A stretch of DNA of 25,417 bases from BHER01 sp051652245 (GTDB lineage: Bacteria; Bacillota_I; Bacilli_A; Culicoidibacterales; Culicoidibacteraceae). The notes beneath the pieces were generated by a model that made no database searches, was not told the origin of the DNA, and worked only from the letters and a program-made list of their open reading frames with translations. How positions within the stretch are numbered: position 1 is the first letter of the stretch; each line of letters begins with the position of its first letter. Positions 16,030 to 24,775 of the stretch are shown piece by piece. The DNA is taken from positions 1 through 25,417 of the forward strand of contig JBOFTV010000006.1 in the NCBI GenBank assembly GCA_051652245.1. The letters run 5' to 3'. Position numbers and translations under genes: made by a program.

Positions 16030-16055
16030 ATTAGAGAAAAGCTGAGGAAAAAGTA

Positions 16056-17357
16056 ATGGAAATAGTAGAATTAATCGTAATAGGAGCCCTAGGAGCTCTA
16101 GCAGCAGTGATTGCAAACAAAGGAATCGCCGTATTTAATGATGGACTTAGGCCAATCATCCCCGAATACTTAGACAACAAAATTGGTAAAAAAGAATTAG
16201 CAGCAACAAGTTTTGCCCTCGGGTTTGGACTTGTAATCGGATTTGGTATCCCCGTATCAATTGGGGTATCAATTATTTTAGTGCACAGTATCCTACTTGC
16301 AACAGATATAATTGGAACATGGTCACCAAAAGGCACTAAAGGTGTGATTATTGCCGCCATAATTGGAGCAGCATACGGTGTTGCAATTGTACTAGGATTA
16401 CAGTATATCGTTGATTTATTTGCGTATTTACCAGTAAACTTCTTAGCATCACTTGAAAAAGTTGGTGGACCAATTATTATTGCCTTCTCGGTTTTCCCAG
16501 CACTAGCTGTGGGTTATCAACATGGATTTTTTAAAGGGGCAATTACCTTTTTAACGTCAATTTTGACAATGTTCTTAGTAAAACAATTCGGTGTAATTGC
16601 GATTGGATCAGCAACATTAAAACTAAGTGTTGAAGGCATCACACTATTAGTTGGGATGGCCTTTATGATTGGCTTCTCAGTTGGTGAAACCGGAGATGGA
16701 ACAGCAAATCAGCAACTAGTTAGTATTTTTGCAGAACGAGTAAAAAGAATAAAATCAAACTGGATTATTTTAGCGGTAATGGGCGGACTAGTAAGTGCTG
16801 CAACAAGCTTGATGATCTTAGCAGGAGATCCAATTTCCCAAAAACTAATGATGGGGGGACTATACAATGAAGCAGCTTTAGCAGCAGTAGCACGTGGAAT
16901 CGGCTTTATTCCCTTAGTATTTTCAACAGCAATCGTAACGGGTGTTTATGGTCCAGCAGGAACGACATTTGTCTTCGTAATTGGGATTTTATTCCGCGGA
17001 AATCCAGCACTAGCTTTTGCGGCAGGATTTGCTGTCATGGTTGTTGAAATTCTGTTATTAGACGGAGCAGCTAAAGGATTAGATAAATTCCCAGGTGTTC
17101 GTGAAATGGGTGAACATATTAGAACAGCAATGAATAAAGTGTTAGAAGTTGGTCTATTAATTGGTGGATCACTTGCATCAGAAGCAATCGCACCAGGAAT
17201 CGGCTACTTCTGGGTAATTGGTATCTACTTACTAAATAGAACAGCCAAGAAGCCACTAGTAGACCTAGCAGTAGGACCAGTAGCAGCCATTGCCTTAGGA
17301 ATTTTAGTCAATATTTTATACTTATTAGGCCTATGGACAATTCCTGTCGTAGCATAA
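16056..17357 (+). CDS. yhfT: YhfT family multi-pass membrane protein, probable transporter
   Basis: A 433-aa, strongly hydrophobic protein with roughly ten to twelve membrane segments, starting at about residue 5 (LIVIGALGALAAVIANKG). Conserved polar spots between helices include FSVGETGDGTANQQ (about 208-221) and VYGPAGTTF (about 308-316), which may line a substrate path. The YhfT family is annotated as a putative transporter; no substrate is known. It starts 26 bp after yhfU with RBS GAGGAAA, and the amidase-like gene follows 19 bp later. By position, it should import the compound that the other operon enzymes act on (inference). No ABC, PTS or MFS signature that I recognise. Confidence 0.85.
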   Translation: MEIVELIVIGALGALAAVIANKGIAVFNDGLRPIIPEYLDNKIGKKELAATSFALGFGLVIGFGIPVSIGVSIILVHSILLATDIIGTWSPKGTKGVIIAAIIGAAYGVAIVLGLQYIVDLFAYLPVNFLASLEKVGGPIIIAFSVFPALAVGYQHGFFKGAITFLTSILTMFLVKQFGVIAIGSATLKLSVEGITLLVGMAFMIGFSVGETGDGTANQQLVSIFAERVKRIKSNWIILAVMGGLVSAATSLMILAGDPISQKLMMGGLYNEAALAAVARGIGFIPLVFSTAIVTGVYGPAGTTFVFVIGILFRGNPALAFAAGFAVMVVEILLLDGAAKGLDKFPGVREMGEHIRTAMNKVLEVGLLIGGSLASEAIAPGIGYFWVIGIYLLNRTAKKPLVDLAVGPVAAIALGILVNILYLLGLWTIPVVA

Positions 17358-17376
17358 AAAGAAAGAAGGAAGTTCT

Positions 17377-18378
17377 ATGGACAAAAGTCTATTAAACATC
17401 TATCAGAAAAAAATGCTAAGAGCCCAGATGCAAACAAATAAATCGGTCATAAAAATAAATGAATCAGCTTATGACAACTTCAAAAAAGCACATATAGCGG
17501 GCCAAAAAGCATACTATATCGGAGCAAAGGATACGCAAGTAGTAAAACCGTTAATTGAAAAGTTACAACAGCATCACTACTATTTGCACACACTGGATAA
17601 AGCCTCTTATAATGGTCGGGCAATTGATATTGACTTAGTTAATCCACTCACCGCAAGAATTATGACAGGCTCATCAAGTGGCAGTGCAATAAATGTTTTT
17701 TATGGAATAAATGATGTAGGTGTAGGAACTGATGGTGGTGGATCAGTTCTTGCACCTGCTATGAGTTTAAATCTCTTTGCTTTTATAAGTCCAATGCTAC
17801 CCGTTCAAAAAGTTGCAAAGACATCAACAGATGGACAGCAATTCACACCAGCAAGCGGCATTATCACCCAAGACCTAAACTTATTAAAAAAGACGGTCGA
17901 AATTATTCTAGATGATAAACTAGAAACAAATTTCGAGCCCCAAATATTAGAACAGCATCAGCTCGATGTTGATATTTTTGGCCCGCGGTCTTTTTTAATT
18001 AGTTGGTTAGAGCAGAAGCTTGAGGAATTTGATATAATTATTTCACATGAAGGTCCAATTGATGTGCAGCAGTACGGTGACACATTACAGGGGTGTTTTT
18101 CAAGTAAAGACACTCTTGCCCAAAAACAATCAGCAAAAGGACTGCTACGCGTTGTTAACATGGCAAAGGCAACGGCAATTACGGTTCCCCGAAGTCGCAT
18201 GGCGGAGGGTACGTTAATTATCTGTAAAACTGACAAAAAGGCAATTGCCGCAGCCTTTAAAATTGCGCAAACGCGCGCGACACCATTTCCAAAAATTATT
18301 GTAAAATACTTCCACCAAAGCTATCTAATAGCAAATGAGGGCTTGGAATGGGAAGTAAAAGGAGGACCACAAAAATGA
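17377..18378 (+). CDS. amidase-signature-like protein (short form)
   Basis: A 333-aa protein with recognisable amidase-signature pieces. GSSSGSA (98-104) stands for the usual GGSSGGSA, and GTDGGGSVLAPA (117-128) stands for GTDTGGSIRIPA, with Ser123 in the nucleophile position. GAKD (49-52) may supply the catalytic Lys51. Spacing between the elements fits the family Lys-Ser-Ser triad. Typical members are 450-500 aa, so this one lacks about 120 residues, mostly in the N-terminal and central parts. Family enzymes hydrolyse C-N amide bonds; whether this one is active is uncertain. RBS AAGGAAG lies before the ATG, and the stop overlaps the php start (ATGA). The E. coli yhf operon, as I know it, has no such gene. 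It is probably a cytosolic step acting on the imported compound. Confidence 0.7.
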   Translation: MDKSLLNIYQKKMLRAQMQTNKSVIKINESAYDNFKKAHIAGQKAYYIGAKDTQVVKPLIEKLQQHHYYLHTLDKASYNGRAIDIDLVNPLTARIMTGSSSGSAINVFYGINDVGVGTDGGGSVLAPAMSLNLFAFISPMLPVQKVAKTSTDGQQFTPASGIITQDLNLLKKTVEIILDDKLETNFEPQILEQHQLDVDIFGPRSFLISWLEQKLEEFDIIISHEGPIDVQQYGDTLQGCFSSKDTLAQKQSAKGLLRVVNMAKATAITVPRSRMAEGTLIICKTDKKAIAAAFKIAQTRATPFPKIIVKYFHQSYLIANEGLEWEVKGGPQK

Positions 18379-19259
18379 AATTAGTACCAGGAATTACACT
18401 AATGCACGAGCATACCCGAATTGATTTATCAGGGCTAAAACAAAATGATGATTGTAATTTAGACTGCTTTGAGCAGACAATCCAAGAATACAAAGAACTT
18501 TATGCTCAGGGTGTCCGAAATATAATTGATGTAACAAACTTAGGCATGGGTGGAGATGCTAAATACGTCGAACGTGTAGCCCAAGAAAGCAAAATGAATA
18601 TTATCCAAGCAACAGGATTTTATCAACACAAGTTTCTACCCGAAATTGTCTTCACTCAACCAGTGGAAACACTAGCCCAAATCATGATTGACGCAATCGA
18701 AAAAGGGATTGAAGGGACAAACATCAAAGCCAATATCATTGGTGAAATCGGAACAAGTAAAAACGAAATGACCGCGCAAGAAGAGAAAGTCTTTTTGGCA
18801 GCAATGATTGCCTCGCGTCAAACAGGAAAACCAATTACAACGCATACAACACTGGGAACATATGGTAGAGAGCAAGTGAAATTTTTTCAAAAGCATGGGT
18901 TTCCGTTGAATATGGTGATGATTGGTCATGTTGATTTAACGGGGGATACACAATATGTCCTTGATATATTAGCAGAAGGTGTCTATGTCGAATTTGACAC
19001 AGTGGGTAAAAATGACTATATGCCCGATCAAACACGTCTAGAAATGCTTCGAGCAATTCAAGACGCGGGACTAACAGACCAAGTATGTCTTTCACTGGAT
19101 ATCACCAGAAAATCACACCTAAAATATTTAGGTGGCCTTGGCTATACCTATCTACTCGACACATTTATCCCCTTTATCAAACAAAACGGCATCACCGAAA
19201 TCTTTATTGAAAAAATGTTAATCCACAATCCCCAAAGATATTTCAATGAAAAATTTTAA
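18375..19259 (+). CDS. php: phosphotriesterase homology protein (PHP)
   Basis: A 294-aa TIM-barrel metallohydrolase of the phosphotriesterase family, equivalent to E. coli Php. All metal ligands are visible: His11 and His13 (MHEHTR), the bridging Glu124 (IIGEIGTSK), His157 (TTHTTLG), His185 (IGHVDLTGD) and Asp242 (SLDITRK). Each is one residue below the numbering I recall for E. coli Php. A Glu replaces the carbamylated Lys of true phosphotriesterases, as in the lactonase-like branch. ATG 18375 is chosen over 18348: GGAGG lies 9 nt upstream and the start overlaps the amidase stop by ATGA. The natural substrate is unknown; a lactone or phospho-ester intermediate is plausible. Confidence 0.93.
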   Translation: MKLVPGITLMHEHTRIDLSGLKQNDDCNLDCFEQTIQEYKELYAQGVRNIIDVTNLGMGGDAKYVERVAQESKMNIIQATGFYQHKFLPEIVFTQPVETLAQIMIDAIEKGIEGTNIKANIIGEIGTSKNEMTAQEEKVFLAAMIASRQTGKPITTHTTLGTYGREQVKFFQKHGFPLNMVMIGHVDLTGDTQYVLDILAEGVYVEFDTVGKNDYMPDQTRLEMLRAIQDAGLTDQVCLSLDITRKSHLKYLGGLGYTYLLDTFIPFIKQNGITEIFIEKMLIHNPQRYFNEKF

Positions 19260-19282
19260 CGTAACACAAGGAGCGTACCAAA

Positions 19283-20386
19283 ATGAAAACATATCCATTA
19301 GAAAGTATTACAGTTGAAGCAGCTATGCAAAAGCAGTTTGCTTTAATTGATGAAATAACAAAAGTATTCACGGGAACGGAAATTTTAACACGGGGCGATT
19401 TAGGTGTTGTTAAAGGCCTAAACCAGCCAACAGCAACAGCAAAAGTCGAACAAGTACTGGCAGCCTTTTTCAATGCGCAAAAAGCAATGCTTGTTCGTGG
19501 TGCAGGAACGAATGCGATTTGTCGTGCTCTTTTTGCTTCATGTGAAATTGGTGATACCGTATTAATTCATCAAGCACCAATTTACCCAACAACAAGCACA
19601 ACCTTTAAATCGATGGGCTTAAAAACAGTAGAAGCTGATTTCAATATAAGTGGCCAAATCAGCGAAAAATTAGCCCAACATTCCGAAATAAAAGCCGTAT
19701 TAATCCAATTCACACGCCAAAAACCAGATGATAGCTATGATATGGAAACGGTAATTAACGAAATTAGAGCAGTTAACGCAACAATTCCAATTGTAACAGA
19801 TGATAATTATGCAGCCCTGAAAGTTCCCAAAATTGGGAGTGAGTTAGGAGCAAGTATGTCATGTTTTTCAACGTTTAAATTACTAGGACCAGTGGGAATT
19901 GGTTGTATTGTTGGGGATGCTCACTATTTGGATAAATTACGGGCTGAAAACTATTCAGGTGGCATGCAAGTCCAAGGCTTTGAGGCAATTGATGTGCTAA
20001 GAGGATTAATCTATGCACCAGTATCACTTGCTATTTCAGCAACAGTAACAGAGAAAACAGCCCAACAGCTTAATAATAAAGCTGTTGCCGGTGTTAAATC
20101 ATGTTTTATTGCTAATGCCCAATCAAAAGTCTTAATTATTGAACTTGAGGAAGCAATTGCACCGCAAGTGCTAATTGAAGCCGAAAAATTAGGGGCAGCA
20201 CCTCATCCAATTGGGGCCGAGTCACAGTATGAATTCGTTCCCATGTTTTACCGTGTCTCAGGAACATTTATTTTAAGTGACCCAACATTAACACAAACGA
20301 TGATTCGGGTAAATCCGATGAGATCGGGAACAGAAACAATTCTAAGAATATTAGATACAGCTATTAAAATGGCAAAAGCAAAATAA
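19283..20386 (+). CDS. yhfS: YhfS, PLP-dependent aminotransferase-fold enzyme
   Basis: A 367-aa fold-type I PLP enzyme similar to cystathionine-lyase/aminotransferase proteins. The probable Schiff-base lysine is Lys199 in FSTFKLLGPVGIG. Asp173/Asp174 in VTDDNYAAL should hold the pyridine nitrogen, and GAGTNAICRAL (73-83) is the phosphate-cup helix. The C-terminal FRVNPMRSG-like segment (about 346-354) carries the usual arginine for the substrate carboxylate. RBS AAGGAG is 9 nt before the ATG, with 23 bp from php. Activity in this cluster is not established; transamination, beta-elimination or retro-aldol chemistry are all possible. It sits in the middle of the operon between Php and the regulator. 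Confidence 0.88.
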   Translation: MKTYPLESITVEAAMQKQFALIDEITKVFTGTEILTRGDLGVVKGLNQPTATAKVEQVLAAFFNAQKAMLVRGAGTNAICRALFASCEIGDTVLIHQAPIYPTTSTTFKSMGLKTVEADFNISGQISEKLAQHSEIKAVLIQFTRQKPDDSYDMETVINEIRAVNATIPIVTDDNYAALKVPKIGSELGASMSCFSTFKLLGPVGIGCIVGDAHYLDKLRAENYSGGMQVQGFEAIDVLRGLIYAPVSLAISATVTEKTAQQLNNKAVAGVKSCFIANAQSKVLIIELEEAIAPQVLIEAEKLGAAPHPIGAESQYEFVPMFYRVSGTFILSDPTLTQTMIRVNPMRSGTETILRILDTAIKMAKAK

Positions 20387-20406
20387 GTGAATTGGGGTGG
20401 CAACGA

Positions 20407-21330
20407 ATGAATGAGCATTTTTTTCAAAAGAAAGGGGCGGCTGTTATGCAGCTGTCACAAACGCTGATGCTGTTGAGCGAGGGTGATAAATTACCAATTA
20501 TTAGCCTGCTGCAAGAACAATTACTACTATCACGTGGGATGGTGCAGAATGCGTTGAAGTTTTTAAAAGATGTTGCGGCTATTACAACGGTAAGTCGTGG
20601 TCAGTTGGGGACTTATATTACAGCAATTGACTATACGATTTTACAAAAATATGCCGTTTCAGAAAGTCTTTTTGGGACAATGCCACTACCCTATTCAAAA
20701 TTATACGAGGGGCTGGCAACAGCAATTTATGATACATTAAAGCAACGAGATATTCGCTGTAATATGGCATATATTCGTGGGTCAAGTGACCGAATTTCAG
20801 CGGTGGTACGTAATATGTATCAATTCGCTGTTGTTTCTAAATATGCAGCACTGCACGCAATTAGTAACAAGCAAGCTGTAGAAATTGCCGTTGATTTAGG
20901 ACCATTTTCCTACCTTTCACAGCATATTTTGCTATTAAGAGATAAAAATGCTCAAGCAATTCAAACGGGTGATCGCGTTGGCATCGATATGAGCTCAATT
21001 GATCAAAGAGAATTGACCTATCTTTTAGCTGCTAATAAGGAAGTTACCTTCATTGATATGCCTGGGCATCAGCTGATTTTTGAAATTGGTAATCAAACAA
21101 TTGATGCTGGTGTTTGGAATTATGATGAAATTGTTGATAAAAATTATCAGCACCTAAATTATCAATTAATCACCGATTTACCGCTCTCAAATGATGTCTC
21201 AACAGCTGTGATTATCTGTGCTCGAAATGACAGCGTCATCAAAATGATTCTCCAGAAAAATCTGGAAGTCAACCAAGTTCTCACAATTCAAAAACAGGTC
21301 AAGCTAGGAAAAATGATTCCTAGATATTAG
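20407..21330 (+). CDS. yhfZ: YhfZ family transcriptional regulator
   Basis: A 307-aa protein with an N-terminal winged helix (about 10-70, including ISLLQEQLLLSRGMVQNALKF as the HTH) followed by a periplasmic-binding-protein-like effector domain (about 95-295), the YhfZ C-terminal family. It has the layout of a GntR-like regulator that senses a small molecule. ATG 20407 is chosen over TTG 20392 because GGGGTGG lies 6 nt upstream of it. No membrane segment. As the only DNA-binding protein of the cluster it probably controls it, and the 22-bp palindrome at 15620 is the best operator candidate. Effector unknown; probably the operon's own substrate (inference). Confidence 0.85.
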   Translation: MNEHFFQKKGAAVMQLSQTLMLLSEGDKLPIISLLQEQLLLSRGMVQNALKFLKDVAAITTVSRGQLGTYITAIDYTILQKYAVSESLFGTMPLPYSKLYEGLATAIYDTLKQRDIRCNMAYIRGSSDRISAVVRNMYQFAVVSKYAALHAISNKQAVEIAVDLGPFSYLSQHILLLRDKNAQAIQTGDRVGIDMSSIDQRELTYLLAANKEVTFIDMPGHQLIFEIGNQTIDAGVWNYDEIVDKNYQHLNYQLITDLPLSNDVSTAVIICARNDSVIKMILQKNLEVNQVLTIQKQVKLGKMIPRY

Positions 21331-21350
21331 AAAATAAGGAGCCAAATAAT

Positions 21351-21698
21351 ATGATACACAAAAAACTATCAATTTTAAAAGATTCAAATGTAATTAATGA
21401 AGTCGCTTACGAGTATACAACAAAAGTAATTTCTGCCTTAGAAGCCGAAGGCTTTGATATTAGCAGTGATAAAACGCAAGTATTCATCACCCACCTAGCA
21501 ATGGCCACAAATCGGCAATTAAAAGGTGAAGCAATGGAGCCACTAGCGGAAATAATTCAACAAGACTTAGAAGCACAACCAACTTTTAGCAAAGCACAGG
21601 CATTATGGAAAAGCCTTGTAGCATTTGCACCAATCGAATTTGTCGAAGCAGAAGAAGGATACATTTATATCCATATGTGTTCATTACTAACAAAATAA
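21351..21698 (+). CDS. yhfY: YhfY, stand-alone PRD (PTS regulation domain) protein
   Basis: A 115-aa single PRD module without a DNA-binding domain. The helical bundle carries the two conserved histidines, His48 in VFITHLAMA and His108 near the end (YIYIHMC). PRDs are phosphorylated on histidine by HPr or EIIB and report sugar flux. A free-standing PRD beside the YhfZ regulator could pass PTS status to it, which would combine with CcpA repression at the cre box (inference). RBS AAGGAG lies before the ATG; 20 bp after yhfZ and 12 bp before yhfX. Confidence 0.85.
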   Translation: MIHKKLSILKDSNVINEVAYEYTTKVISALEAEGFDISSDKTQVFITHLAMATNRQLKGEAMEPLAEIIQQDLEAQPTFSKAQALWKSLVAFAPIEFVEAEEGYIYIHMCSLLTK

Positions 21699-21710
21699 GG
21701 GGGGAAAATC

Positions 21711-22880
21711 ATGTTTCTAACAATGACAGAAAAAAGAAATGAAGCTCTCCTAAAATATGCAACAACATTACATCAAACAGGCTTAATTTTACCAGACACG
21801 TATGTAATTGATGTTGATGGTGTAGTGAAAAATGCTGAAAAATTAAGTAAGGAAGCCCAAAAAGCGGGAATCGATTTATTTTATATGACCAAACAAATTG
21901 GTCGAAACCCATACCTTGCGCAGAAAATTAGTGCAGCGGGGATTAAGCAAGCCGTTGTAGTTGATTACAAAGAAGCACTTGTTTTAATGGAGCAGGGATT
22001 ACCAATTGCCAATATTGGTCACCTTGTCCAAATACCTTCACAACTATTAGCTAAAATAATTGCTTATGGTGTTAGCTATATCACAGCATATTCAGTTGAA
22101 ATGTTAGTCGAAATAAATGAAGTTGCCCAAAAATTAGGCGTAATACAAAAAGTTTTATTACGGGTTATTAATGAGGGAGACCGCATTTATGAAGGTCAGT
22201 ATGGTGGTTTCAAATTTGAGAAACTAGAAGCAGAGTTGCCAAAAATAATACTACTTACAGCAGTTGAGGTAAGTGGTGTCACATCATTTCCTTGTTTTCT
22301 CTATGATGAGCAAACACAAGATTTCAGGGCAACCAAAAACACAGAAACATTACATTTAGCAAAAGAACTCTTAAATAAAAATGGGTTTACGATTACGGAA
22401 ATCAACATGCCCTCAGCAACATGTGTCCGTTCAATCCCTTTTATTCGTGAAATTGGAGGCACTCAAGGTGAACCAGGTCATGCCTTAACAGGGACAACAC
22501 CAATGCATGCCAAAGAAGAACTAGCAGAAAGACCAGCTCTAATCTATGTAAGTGAAGTATCACATACATTTGAAGGGAAAACATACTGTTATGGTGGTGG
22601 ATACTACCGCCGGGGAAACTTAACAAATGCGAAAATCATCAATAAAACGGGTGAAATTAGTTACACAACAGTTAATCCCCTAGACAATGAAAGCATCGAT
22701 TACTACTTAGAACTAGAAAATTTATTTGCCAAGGGAAGCACGGTTTTAATGGCTTTTAGAACGCAAATATTTGTTACAAGAAGTAATGTTGCACTAGTAG
22801 AAGGCTTAAGCACAAATAGTCCACGCCTTGTTGGCACATACGATAGCGTAGGCAAAAAAATAGAAATAGGGGCAATGTAA
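21711..22880 (+). CDS. yhfX: YhfX, alanine-racemase-fold (type III) PLP protein
   Basis: A 389-aa protein of the YhfX family. The N-terminal TIM barrel resembles alanine racemase / D-threonine aldolase; the PLP lysine is probably Lys61 in LFYMTKQIGRNP. The C-terminal beta domain starts at about residue 270 (GTTPMHAKEEL, YCYGGGYYRRG). The family's reaction is not established; a racemase, epimerase or decarboxylase acting on an amino acid is expected from the fold. A G-rich RBS (GGGGGG) lies about 8 nt before the ATG, and yhfW begins 1 nt after its stop. Having two PLP enzymes (YhfS and YhfX) in one operon points to an amino compound as substrate. Confidence 0.88.
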   Translation: MFLTMTEKRNEALLKYATTLHQTGLILPDTYVIDVDGVVKNAEKLSKEAQKAGIDLFYMTKQIGRNPYLAQKISAAGIKQAVVVDYKEALVLMEQGLPIANIGHLVQIPSQLLAKIIAYGVSYITAYSVEMLVEINEVAQKLGVIQKVLLRVINEGDRIYEGQYGGFKFEKLEAELPKIILLTAVEVSGVTSFPCFLYDEQTQDFRATKNTETLHLAKELLNKNGFTITEINMPSATCVRSIPFIREIGGTQGEPGHALTGTTPMHAKEELAERPALIYVSEVSHTFEGKTYCYGGGYYRRGNLTNAKIINKTGEISYTTVNPLDNESIDYYLELENLFAKGSTVLMAFRTQIFVTRSNVALVEGLSTNSPRLVGTYDSVGKKIEIGAM

Positions 22881-22881
22881 C

Positions 22882-24084
22882 ATGGCAAGATTTATTGTAG
22901 TAGTATTAGATAGTTTGGGCGTTGGTGCAATGGATGATGCCAAACTTGTCAGACCACAAGATGTGGACGCAAACACGGCATTACACATTTTAGCAAGCAA
23001 CCCCAATTATTACTGGCCAACACTAGAAAAACTAGGTTTAATGAACACAATGGAGCAAACAGTGCCACAAATGAAGGCAAATCCATTAGCAAATTATGGA
23101 GTAGCAAACTTAAAACATTTTGGTGCAGATAGTTTTGCAGGTCACCAAGAAATAATGGGAACGACCCCAAAACCGCCAGTTTTGATGCCACTTGCCATTA
23201 TTTTAGCCGAAATCAGTGCTAAATTAGAAGAGCATAATCACCAAGTCGAACAAATTTACAAGGGGGGGCAAATGGCGATTTTAGTTGATAATGCCATCAT
23301 TATTGGTGACAATATGGAAACTGATTTAGGTCAAGTTATAAATGTAAGTGGCCTTTTAGACGTTGTTAGCTTCGAGCAAATCAAAGCAGTTGGTCGCATT
23401 GTAAGGTCGATTGTAACAGTTGCGCGGGTTATTGCTTTAGGTGGCCGAAATGTTGCCAAGCAGAACCTACTTGATGCGCTCTACACCAAAGATAATTTTA
23501 TTGGACTTGATACACCAGCAAGTGGTTTATATAATGAAGATTACCATGTTGTCCATATGGGCTATGGTGTCGACAAAACAAAACAAGTTGCCCACCAGCT
23601 GCATAAACACGGAATCGAAACAATTTTCATTGGAAAAGTTGGTGATATCGTTGATAATCCAGCAAACAAAAACTATCTGGGCGTAGACACAGAATACTTA
23701 TTTGACCAATGCATTAGTGCCATAAAACAACAGGAAACCGGCTTTTTCTGCCTCAATATTCAAGAAACAGATTTGGCAGGACATGCAATGGATACAGAAA
23801 AATATGCCCAAAAGCTAGCATTATCAGATCAAAAATTAGCAGAACTAATCACAACACTAGCAGAAGATGACATCTTAATAGTCATGGCAGATCATGGCAA
23901 CGACCCAACAATTGGTCACAGCCAGCATACACGTGAAAAAGTCCCCCTGCTCATCTACAAAAAGGGACTAACAAACCGGAACATCGGTATCCGTGACACA
24001 ATGGCCGATGTGGGAGCAACAGTTGCCGAATTTTTTGGTACGAAGATAAGCAATGGAACATCATTTTTGAGTGAACTAGAGTAA
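22882..24084 (+). CDS. yhfW: YhfW, phosphopentomutase-like alkaline phosphatase superfamily metalloenzyme
   Basis: A 400-aa protein related to phosphopentomutase (DeoB). Metal-site elements are conserved: Asp10 in VVVLDSLGVGAM, DLAGHAMD (C-terminal half) and MADHGNDPTIGHSQHTRE, which binds both Mn ions in the family. The phospho-acceptor loop reads ADSFAGHQE, so Ser84 stands where phosphopentomutases carry a Thr. A cap domain lies about 95-215. It probably moves or removes a phosphate on a sugar-phosphate-like compound; true DeoB activity is doubtful because the loop differs. Last gene of the operon; its stop codon lies in the terminator stem. RBS AGGGG lies inside the yhfX 3' end. Confidence 0.85.
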   Translation: MARFIVVVLDSLGVGAMDDAKLVRPQDVDANTALHILASNPNYYWPTLEKLGLMNTMEQTVPQMKANPLANYGVANLKHFGADSFAGHQEIMGTTPKPPVLMPLAIILAEISAKLEEHNHQVEQIYKGGQMAILVDNAIIIGDNMETDLGQVINVSGLLDVVSFEQIKAVGRIVRSIVTVARVIALGGRNVAKQNLLDALYTKDNFIGLDTPASGLYNEDYHVVHMGYGVDKTKQVAHQLHKHGIETIFIGKVGDIVDNPANKNYLGVDTEYLFDQCISAIKQQETGFFCLNIQETDLAGHAMDTEKYAQKLALSDQKLAELITTLAEDDILIVMADHGNDPTIGHSQHTREKVPLLIYKKGLTNRNIGIRDTMADVGATVAEFFGTKISNGTSFLSELE

Positions 24085-24105
24085 ACAATGTTTACTCTTT
24101 TTTTT
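24078..24105 (+). terminator. yhf operon terminator
   Basis: AGAGTAAAC, loop AAT and GTTTACTCT form a perfect 9-bp hairpin followed by a run of T residues to 24105. It includes the yhfW stop codon. Confidence 0.93.
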
Positions 24106-24129
24106 AATAAGAAAAAAAGTGGGGAACTA

Positions 24130-24663
24130 TTATTTACAAGGACGGATGTATGTTAATTCAACTAGCCCGGTTGCCATTTTTGTGTCTATTAATGTGAAAT
24201 TAGCAGGTGCCATCGTCGGGTTAGTTGGGAATAGGCGGATGCCATCACCTAAGATGACGGGCATAATTGTGATGATGAGTTCGTCAATTAAATTAGCAGC
24301 AAGGAGGGTAGAAATTAGTTGTCCACCACCAACAACCCAGGTTTTACCAGGTAAGTTTAATGATGTAAAGGCATCAAGAGCTAAGGTTGTAAGCATGTTA
24401 TTTTGCTTGTAGGTCTGCTTTGTAATAACATAGGTCTGTTTTTGGGCATAAGGGTAGGGAATATCAAAGCCCAAAATAGCATCGTAGGTTTTTGAACCAA
24501 GAACAATTTGGTCAACCGTTTTGTAATAATTGTCATAACTTGTAGCAAAATAACTTTGTGGTTTGCTAATAATTAGCTCGTTAAATTGATCTAGGAAACT
24601 AACAGAATGATCAGCTGAAGCAATAAAGCCATCTAAACTCATTGCAATATAAACACTTAACAT
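24130..24663 (-). CDS. RibD C-terminal / dihydrofolate reductase-like domain protein
   Basis: A 177-aa cytosolic protein of the RibD-C/DHFR-like reductase family. Typical elements: start MLSVYIAMSLDGFIA, IVLGSKTYDAIL (about 53-64), YVITKQTY, KTWVVGGGQLISTLLAANLIDELIITIMPVILGDGIRLF near the C-terminus (VVGGGQL contacts the NADPH phosphate). Many such small stand-alone proteins exist in Bacillota and their reductive substrate is unknown; it is not folA itself. ATG 24663 is chosen because AAGGAG lies 9 nt upstream, whereas the in-frame GTG at 24672 overlaps that RBS. Convergent with the yhf operon. Confidence 0.9.
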   Translation of the reverse strand: MLSVYIAMSLDGFIASADHSVSFLDQFNELIISKPQSYFATSYDNYYKTVDQIVLGSKTYDAILGFDIPYPYAQKQTYVITKQTYKQNNMLTTLALDAFTSLNLPGKTWVVGGGQLISTLLAANLIDELIITIMPVILGDGIRLFPTNPTMAPANFTLIDTKMATGLVELTYIRPCK

Positions 24664-24686
24664 TAAAATCACTCCTTTATGCTTTA

Positions 24687-24695
24687 ATTATAGCA
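24687..24695 (-). promoter_or_regulatory. extended -10 promoter of the RibD/DHFR-like gene
   Basis: The minus strand reads TGCTATAAT, a perfect TGnTATAAT, about 25 nt upstream of the start codon. No -35 at proper distance. Confidence 0.65.
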
Positions 24696-24775
24696 CAAAA
24701 GGTGACAAATAATAGGCGGAATCAGGTAATAAAAATAAAAAAATTGTAACTAGTCAGCCAATGTTCGTAAGTTAA

